Of a stretch of DNA of 64,000 nucleotides, positions 45,201 through 57,384 are shown piece after piece. How positions within the stretch are numbered: the first letter of the stretch is position 1; every line of letters begins with the position of its first letter. Location of the stretch: the NCBI GenBank assembly GCA_031002005.1, contig CM061918.1, positions 41,792,947 to 41,856,946 on the forward strand, read 5' to 3'. Source of the DNA: Vandiemenella viatica (lineage: Eukaryota; Arthropoda; Insecta; Orthoptera; Morabidae). Position numbers and translations under genes: made by a program. Below the pieces are notes generated by a model, which was not told where the DNA came from, ran no database searches, and saw nothing but the letters and a program-made list of their open reading frames with translations.

Positions 45201-47805
45201 ATTCTTTCGGTTTCCTAAATTTATGTTTACTAGCTTTCGGCAATCATTCTTGTTCTCTTTTCTTCTAATATCCTTGCATTTTCTTGCTCTATTCTCACAC
45301 TCCACTCTTTTCATATAGAATATCATATAGAATTTACTAGACACTCATCACCATCTACTTTTTCTTTTCCACTAGGATATCCGAACAGTGCGTCTGACTC
45401 TTTATTATCGCTACTTCTAACATCACAAATTTCAAAATCTTGTTGTATGACCAGTCTTTCATTCAATAGTTTGCAGTCCTTCAGAAACATTAGCGACTTG
45501 TGATCTGTATATATAATTAGGAGTTACCCGCGACTTTGTCCTCTTTAACGTGTATTATAATATTAGAGATTTTGTTTTTGTTCAGGGTACGATACAATCA
45601 GTAGAAAAATGTTTATTTTTTTGGGTTGAAAATACATTTAAATTTTTCCTTCTCTTCTACTCTTTTTTTTTTTTAACTTACCTTAAAAGCATGAAATAGA
45701 TAACAAAGGTGTAAAGCTCGCCGAAAGATACGATTACCCACATTTCTCACAATGGATGTCTTGAGCCGAATCTGACGTCACTGTATTCAGAATTCGGCAT
45801 GGCAGCCACATTCTTCACCCAAAATCCACTATGCACCATGGAATATTAGTAGTCATTCTGGACTAGGCTGCATCTCAATTTAACCATAAACTTAGTACAG
45901 CTCCTCGAAAAATCTGCATTTTTTTTTAATTTTGTTTTTTCACTTATATTATGACACATATATTACGAACTGAATTACGATCCGATACATGAGGTATCAT
46001 AATACTTCATGCTCGCAACTGAATACATCTGCATGTGAACTTATCGACAGTACGAATTTAAAAAAATTAAGGCTACATACGATTTATATTTCCTTCTCCG
46101 GAAGTATTATTATAGATCTTTTGATACAAATTTGGTGCAACGTGATATATGACATCACTAAATTGGCACTCATGAAAGCATTTATCATTATGGTGCAGAC
46201 TGCATTTCAACCTAGCCACAAACTACACTAATATTGTCGCTAGAAATTCAAAGCTTCTATCTCTCACGAATTAATACATTCAGTGTATTGCATGTTAGTG
46301 GCATCATGAATGGCGATATAAACTTGACTCACAATTTCAGATCGTGATACCAAAGCAACCGCTAAAATCATGAATCATCACGTTGGCAATATCGTTCTGG
46401 TAAAAGCGAAGTAAAGTAAATACTGAATACATGTCGAACTACGTTTACTATGGCGTCAGCATCATGACAGTTTTAAAGCAAGGCAATTTTAAAAATGTAT
46501 ACTGAAATTCTTTACTTGCATTCTACAACGGGAAGTCCAGTATTCATTGTAACTCTTAACATAACTTGCGCTAATATTGCGGGTCAAGTTTACTACTGTT
46601 ATTGTGTGTGATTTAGTCCAGTTGTGGTTCATACTAAAGGTGTGTAATGAAATTAATTGTGGTAACTAGGATAATTAGGAATCCTGATATAGAAAATGTT
46701 GCTACTACTCGAAATACAGTTGCGATGCATAGGTGTGTTCGTATAGTTTGATTTTGTCGGGGAAATGTTAGCGGAAATAGTGGTTAGTTTGAAATGCTAC
46801 CTGGACCAGAATGTTCTTGTTACAGCATAAGGCAGGAGTAGTTTAGCTGTTGTTACTAGGCTAATAAATAGCTGCTTTTATAAGCGCCGTGTAACGTGTT
46901 AGTGACGACGTGTATTGCGATGTAAATTTCTCGCACTTTTGTTCCTTCAAACGAAAAGTTTCTATCTTAGGCCATTGAATATATTCGTTTTAAATGAAGG
47001 ATCTAATAGGTATTTACAGAATATTGAACAGTAAGCAAAACGTGCTGTTTTGTTATTCATGTAGTGATTCCAACAAAATAATAATAATAAAAAAAAAACA
47101 GATAAAGGGATAGTTACCTTCGATTAAGTTTTAAAGTATCTAAACATAATTTGTAATTTTACAGAGAGTGTATGGTAGCAAAAAAGAAGAAAATAAACTG
47201 AACCGAGGTGGAATCAAAGATATCAAATATTTGCCATGAACATACAAAAATAGGCTACAATGACATTTGGCACATGACCATTTTGGCACTTTTATTTAAG
47301 CTTTTATTACGAACGGAGTGCTGATGCGATACCTAAAAAGTCATACTATTTCATGTATGTAATTGAAGACATCTTTATGTGAACTTACGACTTTTAAAAG
47401 ATTTTGAGGTTAAGTACGGATTTACATATACTGTTCCCGAATGATTATCAGTTACATCAGTTTTAACGCTTTTATGCTAAACACACACATGGATATATCC
47501 GAAGATTCTTAGTTTTATTTCTGAAAAGCAGTGTTTGAAACTCGTACGTAAAAACAAAGAGTAGACGAGGCACTGCCGTCTACGAAGTAAGAAATTCTTC
47601 GGTATTTGCGAAATTATAATTGCAATTTCTAAATAAACTATTCGTTTTTGTGGGATAAAACCTATCCTATGTCACTACGTACACATTTTACTAACTCCGT
47701 AACAAATTTCATTTAAATCTGTCGAGCTATTAAGGCGTGACTGAAGCCGATAGTACATCCAAACATAAATCCAAACTTTCTCATTTATATAGTATAGATA
47801 GATGG
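42229..47805. mobile_element. 5.6-kb foldback element with arms of about 1.8 kb
   Basis: The left arm (42229 to about 44000) and right arm (about 46050 to 47805) are inverted copies. Paired phrases include TGTGTTTGGATGTACT with AGTACATCCAAACATA at the ends, TTCTGGTCCAGGCTTCATTT with GAAATGCTACCTGGACCAGA, and TCATGACGTCACTAACATGC with GCATGTTAGTGGCATCATGA. The arms also hold internal direct repeats (compare 45965-46090 with 47310-47430), as in foldback elements of the Drosophila FB type. The outermost bases are ATCTATCTATA-like on both sides. No transposase frame exists, so it is non-autonomous. Confidence 0.8.
44865..45125 (-). mobile_element. tRNA-derived SINE in the loop of the foldback
   Basis: In antisense orientation: an A-box-like TTGTTCAGTGGTTAGGGCG (complement of about 45096-45114) and a B-box-like GCTTGAATCCC (complement of 45059-45069), then a body of about 180 bp. 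It differs from the SINE family at 0.8-7.4 kb. The 3' boundary is approximate. Confidence 0.55.
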
Positions 47806-49655
47806 TCTTGTGCCCTCACTGCAAAAATTTGAATTTCTCAAAATCCTACACAATAACCAAACGTTTTTCTCCGAAATTCCGTGGGAACTCTCATGTTGGT
47901 TGAGTGTTCTACTCGTGAAAGCGATAGGCTTGCATTCCATTTCTCCATTGACGCAGGCTGTTTGGAGTAAATGTACACCTGCATAGTTCCAGTGCTGTTA
48001 GTAGACATCAAAATGTTAAACAACAGCTTGATTTTTATAATCCCCTGCAAAAGCCGGTTAAAGGCCCATTGGCATTCACCTGCACATAACCACACCACAT
48101 TCTTTTTTAGGAGATCAGTTAGGTTTGGATTACTGAAAGATTGATCGGTTACAAATTTCCTATAGATCCCTCAGAGACCAAGGAATCATCCCAACTGTTT
48201 TTTGTTTTGTTTTTTCGAGTCGAAGAATTGACGGTAGCATGTATATTATTCGGATTACATTTTACTCCCCTTAATTTATAACATTAACTAAAATGTAATT
48301 TCCTTTTTTACAAAATGACATTTATATAATTGTGTTTAAATAGCTTCACGAGTTAAACTCTGAGTCGAAGTGCTCCTTCCTTTTCTTCTTCTTCTTCCCA
48401 ACTTTTCGACCGGGCCTTAGGTCTTCCTAGTCCTTAGCAGACTCAGCAGGTCTAATGTAATAAATATAAATGTATACAATACAGTATATACAAAGACAAG
48501 AACGTGTCTACTACTGATTACCTGACGCCAACGGAGCCAGGGGGCCACCAGCAGGTTGTGCAGGTGCCTTATCTACACGACGCCACAGCACCGGTGCCTA
48601 CGTACCGAGCGCTCGAATCTACGCCTTTGGCAGTCTATGACGGCATCGCAGAGCCGCAACAGCACAATGGCCAATGGCCGTTGCATCTCGCCACTTCTAG
48701 CTTCATTCAACACACAGTAAAGTAGTCCGAAATTCGATTCCATATGAACCTAACAATAACAACAATGCAAAATTTCTTAGAATGGTTCCGAAATTTGGAT
48801 CGAATAGGCATGTACTACAAACGGGAACACGAGACGAACAGAATGGCCAATACCACAAACAAGGAACTATATAGGGAGTAACAATAGGAGATGGGAGCAC
48901 AACCAGAATCAATCTTCGCATCATTATAAGCAATCCCTTGCCAGACAAGGAGCGGTCCCGAAAAGAAATTTTCAACAGTGACAGAGAACGCAGGAGAGGC
49001 CACAGAATACAATTAAACAATTACACAATGCTCCGAAAACAGAAGTATGAGATGAATCTTCACAAATTCGACAAGACGGTGGTAAGGATCAAAAAAATTC
49101 ATCACGATGAAGTTTAGCATTGGAGAAAAACGAGTTGAAATGCTGGAGAAATAATGGTGTTGGAATAACAAATCAAAGGTCAAGTTGCTTTATACCCGTA
49201 CACATGGGTTTATGTACTTATAAAGCGTTATTTAAGTAAATTACTATTTTTATTGGTTAAATACATCCATAATGGATTTGTCCGGTCCCCTATGGTTGGA
49301 ATACAGGAAGCAGACGCGGAAATTGGAAAAATACGGGAATTTTTAGAACGAGAAGTGGGAGGAGATGATATGAGAAAATTAAGCATCGCAATTTTATGCA
49401 CAATAGGATGAATGCAGTTGAAAGGTGAGTTATACTGTGCGTCTACTATAAAAAATATTATTTCTTAAAAAAATAAATCGGCGAAATAATTTTTTTTTGC
49501 ATTTTTGTATGTTAATTTGAATACTGATGCCAAAACGCTCGCAGCTGTCATTTCGACCCTTATAATGTCACGTCTCATTTCGTACCACTGAAACAAACAG
49601 GCACTTTGCTTATTTTGTTGATGAAATAAGTTTTACAGTTTACAAGTGGTGTGTA
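47806..49655. other. No recognised gene; GC-rich island at 48495-48725
   Basis: 48495-48725 is clearly GC-richer than its surroundings and open for 73 codons on the plus strand (GVCYW-like motifs absent, composition Pro/Gln/His-rich). It could be part of an LTR or an exon, but splice sites and homology are not evident. Confidence 0.3.
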
Positions 49656-49660
49656 GTGTC

Positions 49661-50340
49661 TCATTGTGTAAATACATCAGTTAAAACAAATTGTTTATTT
49701 ACGTTCAAAGCATGCGGGAAAGATTGCACGACGGGACCCAGAAAATTACTTATTATCTCAGAATTTGTGTGTTCGGTTACATCATCGTGCTTACTTAATT
49801 CAGAAACATTTAACTCGTCATATTCGTTATTAACTGATACACTATCACTACTATTATCATCTTCATTAACATTTGAAATTAGAAACAATTTCAAATTCGT
49901 TACCTACTTCATTGCTATTAGAACATTTTATAGCTTCATTACTACTAGAAAATACTACTTCGTCAATTTTTGGTACAATAACTTTTTATATTCTGTTTTA
50001 ATCAGTTTCTTACATCAACTCTTCAGTAAACTTATTGAATTCAAATTTAATTAGTAATGCCGTTTGGTGTACATATCTTTCCAACTTTTTGAATGTATTC
50101 ACATGCTTCTGATAATAGCCTATTCACTGATATACTTCCTGTTTTATAATTATTCAATTCTACGTCTACATCTCTCAAAGGCTTAACATCAGCAAATTCT
50201 TTAATTTTGCTAAGAGTTGAAAAAAGTTAATTCGTTGATTTAACTTGAACAAAGTTAATCATTTAATACAGTTAATTTTATGTCCAAATTATCTACAAGT
50301 TTTTGGACCTTTTCCGATATACAATAGTGATGAAACCTGG
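49661..50340 (-). pseudogene. Possible decayed coding sequence of a transposon
   Basis: On the minus strand, frames with a few interruptions give EFADVKPLRDVDVELNNYK, SVNRLLSEACEYIQKVGK and then an acidic Ser/Asn/Asp-rich segment (SDSVSVNNEYDELNVSEL). The composition looks protein-like and could be a transposase C-terminus, but I recognise no motif. Confidence 0.25.
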
Positions 50341-52871
50341 TGGATATAAGGAGGAGAATCAGGAATAATGTGTGGAACGGTAGAGATTACCGTTACCTCA
50401 TACTATAACTTGATTTCATGAACGTGGTAAAGTTTCCATTCGTAGAAGAAGCCAGGGACTGAAATAAACTATCGAGTGAGGTGCTGAACAATTTTCCTTA
50501 ATTGGTGAAGGAATATAAAATACATATTTAGTGTAATTCAGAAGTGGGTGAATAATGAAATAATCATCGTGTCATGAATTACATTGTAATTATTAATAAT
50601 CGTAATTATGCAATAATTTCAACAGAGGAAAATTATCTGTTTGCTTGTGCAGGTCTTGAAGTAGCGACGGCGCAAGAAAATTCAGTTAAGAACTGGTTCC
50701 TGGGCTGAGTGGGCAATTTTCAGTTTAGTGTTTTGTTCATTCTCCATAGTGTCACGACAGAGCATAAGAAATTTACATTACTTTTTTTCTACCCCATCAT
50801 GTAATCTTTTATTTTTACTTTGTTGTGAGAGATTGTTGGCTAGGAGACTAAAGCACTATGTTAAAAATAAATATTAAATTTCAATTTCCATGTTATTATA
50901 ATGGTCTCTGACGGGGGTACTTTAAAAAACTTTACTTTCGTATGTCCGCAAATCAGTTTATTATAATACAGAGCACTAATGTCTGCATCGTTAAATCTCC
51001 CTAAAGCCCTAACAATAGCAGCCACAAAATAAAATTCCAGCGATTCTTGTATAGAAGCATAGGCAACAATTTATTTCAGCTGTTTTTTACCCGAACTCGC
51101 TAGTCAAAATCTACAGTAACAGCTAACTGATAGGCGAAAGATCTTTTCAAATTTTAAAATCATGAGTCCATTATTTGCTCACTCCTTCACAAAAAATTTA
51201 GAAATCTTTTCTTGATTCCAACCATTCATAAAACGAGTTCGGCCGTTGCTAACCTGCACTAGAAGTGCAATAAACCTTTTTTTCTCAGATGTGGTATCGA
51301 ATTAAGATAATAGATAACTTTTTTTTTATTTATTTATTATCAGCTCTGCATTTTATATATTTATTTATTTCTTTTACGATCGTTTGTCGTTTTTATGAGG
51401 GAGATCAGATCTATATAGGAAAAAAGATTCATATTACTTTCGACACTTTCCAGATTCCCAAAATCCTAATCAACAGGTCTTAGAGCTCCTAATTGGGAAA
51501 ATTAAACAAAGTGATCAATAATTTTTAACGTTTCGGCACAACGAAGGGACATTACAACAAACAAATTTTTAATTTTAACCATTACGTCCAGTGTCATGTA
51601 GTACTGAGCGAGTGGTTTGACCAGCTAATTACAAATGTGGTAATCTGGTACAGTCATCCTTCATTACGGGGTATCGCTTTTGCTTTTTAATTAATATCTC
51701 TGCTGATGAGGAACTAAGCTCCAGGTGAGCTACCAGATACAAAAATTTTCTGTTCGTTAAATTGCTCGAACTTCAGTCCCTCGATCGCTGTCTTAGCATG
51801 AAGTGTACAGTATTTATATGGTAGTGGAGCAGGGAAGAACTGTATACGGGAGATTGAGAGTTCCATTGGACATTGTCAACTATAATTGAAGATTGACGAC
51901 TAAAAACTGAAAAAAAACAAGTTCTCAAATAAGCTGTTGGCTATAACTAGTTCGATGCCGACGATTTCTCATATCCCCAGCTAATCAAATTGTTTCCCTA
52001 TGTTGAAACTGAAAAATGTTATAAATTAAGCTGTCGAAAGTTAACGAACTCTACAAAATTCGGGTTTATTCACTCTGCGACTGTGATCCTTTGTCTTAAG
52101 ATTTATTAACATTGTATTGGTTGCAGATATTATGAGGAAGCAAATATATATTGTAACTGATTTAGACGGCTCTCAAAGTTCGAAAATAATATATTGATCG
52201 AAAGAAAATATCTTAACACAGGAAAAGTAGCATTGTTTCATCGAAATATCTTTTTATTAATAATATTCAACAAAATCGAAGCGTTTCATGGCTTCCAGCT
52301 GGGTCAAAATGTCACTTTCTTGGTGAAGAGGGGCTTGAAGCCAAAGAACATTTCAAACTAGATTTATGAATTTAATAACTTAAAAATGTAATAACTTAGA
52401 TTTGATTATTTTTAATTATCAATTATAAATTTAAATAAATTTCATTTTATTTAAATAAACTGGAGGTTAATAATGATGATGTTAACTATAAATGATATAA
52501 ATTCTGGGATCCAGTTTTTACTAGCGTTTCTTGTAACACTCTTACAAACAATTGCGAACATCTATGTAACTGATGCAGTGACGAATCTACGAAGTTTCCT
52601 AGATTGCCACTCATTCAAATATAAATTTACTACTTCGCTTAAAGTTGTCACCTGGGGCATCAGAGCTAAAATAAGGTCACCGCGACACGAATTTGACCGT
52701 CTCTTCAAAATGAGTTTGCCGCCCCCTTGAAGGTTACCGACCGGCGAAAGTGCACCGATTTATCCTCCCATAAATTCGGCTCGGAACTCATGAGGAAATT
52801 CTCTGCTTAATACTGGGATTGACTGTTGACGAGGGCATATACTTGCATTATGCTAGTGTTTAGTTCATTTC
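50341..52871. other. Intergenic AT-rich sequence upstream of the PDCD2-like gene
   Basis: No convincing exon or element. The last few hundred bases should contain the promoter of the gene at 52965; no TATA box stands out. Confidence 0.35.
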
Positions 52872-52964
52872 TTGTTTCAAAATCGATCACCATCAGGAAT
52901 CGAGATATTCTACGATTCTATTTTTGTGAATTCGATTATATCTTTGCGTTTTATGTTTGTAAAC

Positions 52965-53496
52965 ATGTCTTGTGATGAGGATTCACGTGTTGCTTCGATA
53001 GGTTATTTGGAAAAAACTAAGGACATCTGGAAATTGGAGAGTAGATTTTTCCCTAGTAAGGTTGGAGGTTATCCCGCGTGGTTAAATCTACGGAATGTGC
53101 CTGCTGCCGAAGATGTCAAGTGTACTAAATGCGGAAGGGCTTGTATTTTCCTGTGTCAGGTTTACGCTCCCATCGAGGATAGAGGCGATTGTTTTCACCG
53201 AACAATATACCTGTTTCTGTGTTTGCAGCCGGAGTGCTGTGAAGCCAATGACAACAAGAACTTGAAAGTTTTTCGGTGTCAGCTTTCACGCAAAAACGAA
53301 TTCTATCCGTACGATCCTCCTGTGTATGAAGAACATTGGCGAAATGATATTCGTGCGGAGAACTTCATCAAAGTTTGCGTTGTTTGTGGTTGCTCTAGCA
53401 GTAGCCATTGTGGGAAGTGCAAACTAGTGAACTACTGCTGCAAGGAACACCAGATTGTCGACTGGAAGGCACAGCACAAGGAAATCTGTGGGAGAG
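52965..53496 (+). CDS. PDCD2/Zfrp8-like MYND zinc-finger protein, first coding exon
   Basis: Opens at ATG 52965 (in-frame ATGs at 52953 and 52872 are possible but less conserved) and runs 177 codons to a donor AGAG|GTATCT (53497), phase 1. Residues about 27-40 read FFPSKVGGYPAWLN, the family signature. A TKCGRACIFLCQVYAP block and a Cys-rich segment with LQPECCEAN follow, then VFRCQLSRKNEFYPYDPP. The carboxy end is a MYND finger: CVVCGC, CGKCKLVNYC, CKEHQ, DWKAQHKEIC. PDCD2 proteins act as chaperones for ribosomal protein uS5 and are needed in stem cells. The C-terminal PDCD2 domain must lie in later exons that I could not find in the window. Confidence 0.92.
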
Positions 53497-53508
53497 GTAT
53501 CTTACTTC

Positions 53509-53783
53509 GGGTCTATTGGAGATCGCGATTCCGCTGCAACAACATTAAATAATATCGTTGTAATACTGCTGTAGTCAATCGCAAGACATTATTTTCAAGC
53601 AGTAATTCAGTTGTAATACAACCTGGACAATTATTTTCAACCAGAAATTAGGTTGAAATACAGCCTGGACCAGCAAGAAACCGTTAAATATACTTCGGAA
53701 AAAATTTCTAGCGGAGTCTTGCGTTTGACCACTGCAGTATTATGATGCCAACTCCAGGCGGAATCGCGATCTCCAGTAATCCC
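53509..53783. mobile_element. MITE with GGG...AGATCGCGAT ends, in intron 1 of the PDCD2-like gene
   Basis: A 275-bp element with inverted ends GGGTCTATTGGAGATCGCGA and, inward from the right, GGGATTACTGGAGATCGCGA. Perfect 8-bp duplication CTTACTTC (53501-53508, 53784-53791). No ORF. It contains two copies of a GGTTGAAATACAGCCTGGAC-like motif. The element begins 12 bp after the splice donor GT. Confidence 0.92.
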
Positions 53784-53902
53784 CTTACTTCCATTTTAAG
53801 AATTAACTTCAGATGTTTGTTTATAACACGCTAAGAGGTTATGCATGTAGTCACGTAATTAATAACTTATTTTAAACATTTTCCGGCGTATAAATGCAAC
53901 AT

Positions 53903-54115
53903 AGTTTCACGGGTTTGCAGCCGGATATTTTCATAAAACGATTACAACTTCCTCTGTTACCCTCATCAGATTATCAAATCTTGCTATCGAAAATCTGCAA
54001 GAGTTTTGCAGTGAAATTGCAGATTCTCAATAGCAAGATACGATTACCTAATGCGGACAACAGAGGATGTTGTCATCGTTTTATGAAAATATCCGGCTGC
54101 AAACCCGTGAAAACT
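53903..54115. repeat. Near-full-length hairpin element
   Basis: Arms of about 100 bp mirror each other: AGTTTCACGGGTTTGCAGCC on the left with GGCTGCAAACCCGTGAAAACT on the right (given through its first and last bases), and ATCTTGCTATCGAAAATCTG-like inner parts. Non-coding; no clear duplication. Confidence 0.75.
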
Positions 54116-54310
54116 GTTAGATAATTTATTTTAATCAGTGGGCACAATAATGGTTTTCTGTCAGAAGAATAAATTGTCTTCTCTTGTTAAAACTGATAAA
54201 TGAAAATTGCCTATTTTATCTGTTTTCAGGCCAGTAAACAGTCATTTCATGTTAATGCTGAGACATGTGATAACCATCAAAATGTTATAATCCACTAATA
54301 TAAATAATTC

Positions 54311-54351
54311 GTCGCTGATGATGCCTCGAGGAGAGGCGAAATGCGTACGGC
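54311..54351 (+). ncRNA. Hammerhead ribozyme-like motif
   Basis: Stem I GTCG (54311-54314) pairs with CGGC (54348-54351). CTGATGA fills 54315-54321, one T follows, stem II GCCTC (54323-54327) pairs with GAGGC (54333-54337), and GAAA is at 54338-54341. TGCGTA follows, with predicted cleavage after the A at 54347. Stem III is minimal. AATAAA lies just downstream (54353), as at the ends of retroelement terminal repeats. Confidence 0.5.
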
Positions 54352-54578
54352 AATAAACCTACATAATACAGTTGCATTGGTGTTATTTTATGAATTAATA
54401 TTATGGTAGTATTATAATTACATATTGTTGTCAACTATCTATATGAAAATGCACTGCAAACATCCCCATTAATTATTTCATGAATATATTTGGTCTGGGG
54501 ATAATATCAGGCTACCCTCTGTGCAAATGAAAATTGTGGTTCTTTGTAAGATTTAACACCTGTTTTGCTTAATTCAGA

Positions 54579-55428
54579 GGGTAATATCTAGATCGCGATA
54601 CCGCAGCAACCACTTACCGACTCGTGATGTAAACACTCCCGGATGGAGAGAGTATGACATCACTACCTTGCTGAATGTGACATATACGTTACACTCGCAG
54701 CTTTAAATGTCACCAATGGGGCCTTCCATGGAAAGTAGTCCATCACTAATACGTCTCATATCGAGAAATTGTTAATTTTGCACCAGTAGTACAGGAATAA
54801 ATTCATTTGCGATGAGGTTTTGATGCAGCCTGGACCACACTGAAACGTAACTATCGAACACCTTATTACCTAATTTCTATGTCGTATCTATTGCTGTTTA
54901 TATCTTAATGCAGCATGGACCATAGTGAAACGTAACCGTCGCACATGATAATGCTGAAACCAAATATCCAAATTGCATCTAATCACTGTTATTATTGTCC
55001 AGGCTGCATTTCAACCGAAATGCAAACGGTTATTGATGAAATCTTGTTTTTGTAAATATTTTATTTCATTTAAATGATTTTAATAGAAATTTCAGCCACC
55101 TGAGGAAAAGTAGAGGAACAGAATCAAATACAAATCAATGGAATTGTGGCTAATAACGTTAACACTAATGAACGATATCAATTATCAGTTTGGAATATTG
55201 TACATATTTTAATAATATTACTAATTGTGTAAGTAATAATTTCCTTTTGACTTTTTCAATACGTAATTTTTATTATTATTTTTACTATTGATTATGTTCC
55301 ATGGCCTAACTTGTATTCTAAAATCGATCAAAGGCTGAACACGTCACACACGGAAACACAGTGACGGGAAGTGTTTACATCGCGAGGCAGTAAGTGGTTG
55401 CAGTTGTATCATGATCTAGATATTACCC
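54579..55428. mobile_element. 850-bp TIR element with 8-bp duplication
   Basis: Inverted ends of about 70 bp: GGGTAATATCTAGATCGCGA on the left, and inward from the right GGGTAATATCTAGATCATGA. Perfect duplication AATTCAGA at 54571-54578 and 55429-55436. The interior contains three CTGGACC-type motifs (54827, 54906 and 55005) and no long ORF. The ends resemble those of the smaller MITEs nearby. Confidence 0.88.
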
Positions 55429-55436
55429 AATTCAGA

Positions 55437-56021
55437 TAACTAGCCTACTTGGCTACTGTGTAAAGCGCGACCAGTAAACAAAATTGTTATATCTTGAAGA
55501 AAATATGATTAACACATTATTTAGGCATTGCTATTTAAGAAAAGGTGTACGTTGAGCTAATAAAACAGGTAAATCAGAATTAATAAAATGCAAATTTTTT
55601 GCATTAATAGCCAATGTGTTGATGCCATCATTGATGTGAATGGCACTTCTGCATGCAGTACATGTGCTGATTTTCAAGGAGGTGTGTTAGTAAAGTTTCT
55701 GGTTGGATTGAAATGCAGCTTGGACCAGAATGACTACTAATATGCCATGGTGCATAGTGGATTTTAAACAAAAAATGTTACGTCCATGCTGAATTCTGAC
55801 TATAATATTGTCAGAGGCGGTTGGAGAGGTCTATTGCCTCTTAAGTTAGTAATGTGCATTACTGTGATGTGGTTAGGTTGAAATCCAGCCTTAACCAGAA
55901 TGACAACTAATATTCCATGATGAATGGAATAGAGTGAAGAAAATGGCTGTCATTCTGAGTTTTGACTGTAATGACATCAGAATCAGTTCGAGATGTCTAT
56001 TGCCACTAAGTAATTATGGTA
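55437..56021. repeat. Further copies of the GAAATGCAGCCTGGACCAGAATG-type motif
   Basis: Motif copies at about 55715 and 55880 sit in a duplicated context (compare 55725-55850 with 55890-55990, both with AGAATGAC, ACTAATAT and ATCAGA), so this is a local duplication of foldback-type sequence. Confidence 0.5.
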
Positions 56022-56029
56022 CATTTAAC

Positions 56030-56315
56030 GGGATTACTGGAGATTATGATTCCGCCAGGAGTTGGCATCAGAAACTGCAGTGGTCAAATACAAGATTCTA
56101 CTAGAAATTCTTTCCGGAGTACATTTAATGGTTTCATGCTGGTCCAGACTATATTACAACCTAATTTCTGCTTGAACATGATGGTCCAGGATGTATTACA
56201 ACGGAATTACTGCTTGAAAATAATACGTCTTGCGACTGACTACAACAATATTCCAACAATATTACTGAATGTTGTTGTAACGGAATTGTGATTTCCAGTG
56301 ATTTCCAGTAGACCC
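56030..56315. mobile_element. MITE of the AGATCGCGAT family
   Basis: 286 bp. The ends are GGGATTACTGGAGATTATGA and, inward, GGGTCTACTGGAAATCACTG. Perfect 8-bp duplication CATTTAAC at 56022-56029 and 56316-56323. Opposite orientation to the copy at 53509. The right end has a small duplication of TGATTTCCAG. Confidence 0.9.
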
Positions 56316-56532
56316 CATTTAACCATATCTTTCAGTGCACATTACACCTTTATTATCTATTTCCTGACTTTGATGTATACTTTTCCCTAAAGAATAAAAG
56401 CTAAGAAAGTGGTCAGTTATATTTTCAATCCGAAAGGAGAAATTTTTCTACTGGCTGTACTTTGAATAGTAACAAACTATTCTAAGATCTAAGATATATT
56501 TTTTAAGGTATAGGCCTATATGCAGAAGAAAA

Positions 56533-56788
56533 GGGTCAGCTAGATATCACGATTCTGCTACAAAAATATTCTTCCATGCTGACTAAAGACATCTTAATAT
56601 TGGGTTTGTCAGTTGCAAGATGTTTTATTTTCAAGCAGTAATTATGTTGTAATAAACCCCGGACCATTATTTTTAAGCAATAACTAGGTCATAATACACC
56701 CTTGACTAGCATTACACCACTAAAACTACATTGGAAAGTATTAACAGTGGTGACTTTACATTTGACTATTCCAGTCTCCAGTAATCCC
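56533..56788. mobile_element. MITE of the AGATCGCGAT family, diverged
   Basis: Begins GGGTCAGCTAGATATCACGA, ends TCTCCAGTAATCCC. The possible duplication (AAGAAAAG / AAGAAAGT) is worn. The interior has CAAGCAGTAATTATGTTGTA as in the other copies. Confidence 0.75.
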
Positions 56789-57354
56789 AAGAAAGTAATG
56801 TCTTAATACCTACGTACAATTTATGCATATTTTTACCATAAAATCCTTCACAGTGTGAGGTATATTGCTCACCATATTCTTAGGTTATTTGTTCCAGTTG
56901 GCCACTACCATATCTAAAAATGAAAACGTTCCCACTCCCTTGGGCGTGAAATCAATTGCTGGTTTATTACCACGACCTTCTCTTGATTTATTGATATTCT
57001 TTTCCTTTACATGGTCATGGTACGTCCGGATCTTCTAAAGATTGCAAGGCATGTTTTACCTTGCTGTGGTCCTCAGGACGAACAAGACTGATATCCAGCT
57101 CAGCTGACCATATCAGATTAATCGATTATTTCATGCGTCCAATATTGTTTCACAGATCAGTCGAGACAGTGAAATAATCACAGAGTAATGACAGTTTAAC
57201 TTCCTTTATTGTTTACTACTAATGAATTATTACAATTAATTCTACATCTGTTCAAAGCCTCTGCATATTACGACCAGTACATCTGACAGCTGGTCCCCTT
57301 CTTCCCTGTCTCTGCTCTCCACAAATCTCCCCTAACAACCTTCTGCGTGCCGAC
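56789..57354. other. Unassigned sequence
   Basis: No recognisable feature. A T-run of about 24 bases at 57356-57379 follows. Confidence 0.35.
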
Positions 57355-57384
57355 CTTTTTTTTTTTTTTTTTTTTTTTCTGGCA

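Noticed and set aside
49656..50054. 132-codon plus-strand frame
   Set aside because: Composition is Ser/Thr/Phe-rich and AT-driven, without domain, start context or splice sites.
51515..51560. Another hammerhead (CCGAAACGTTAAAAATT on the minus strand)
   Set aside because: GAAACGTT is present but no CTGATGA core or stem II can be paired.
53497..53552. Continuation of the PDCD2-like frame past 53496
   Set aside because: The frame runs through a good donor into the MITE end and stops there; family conservation ends at the MYND finger.
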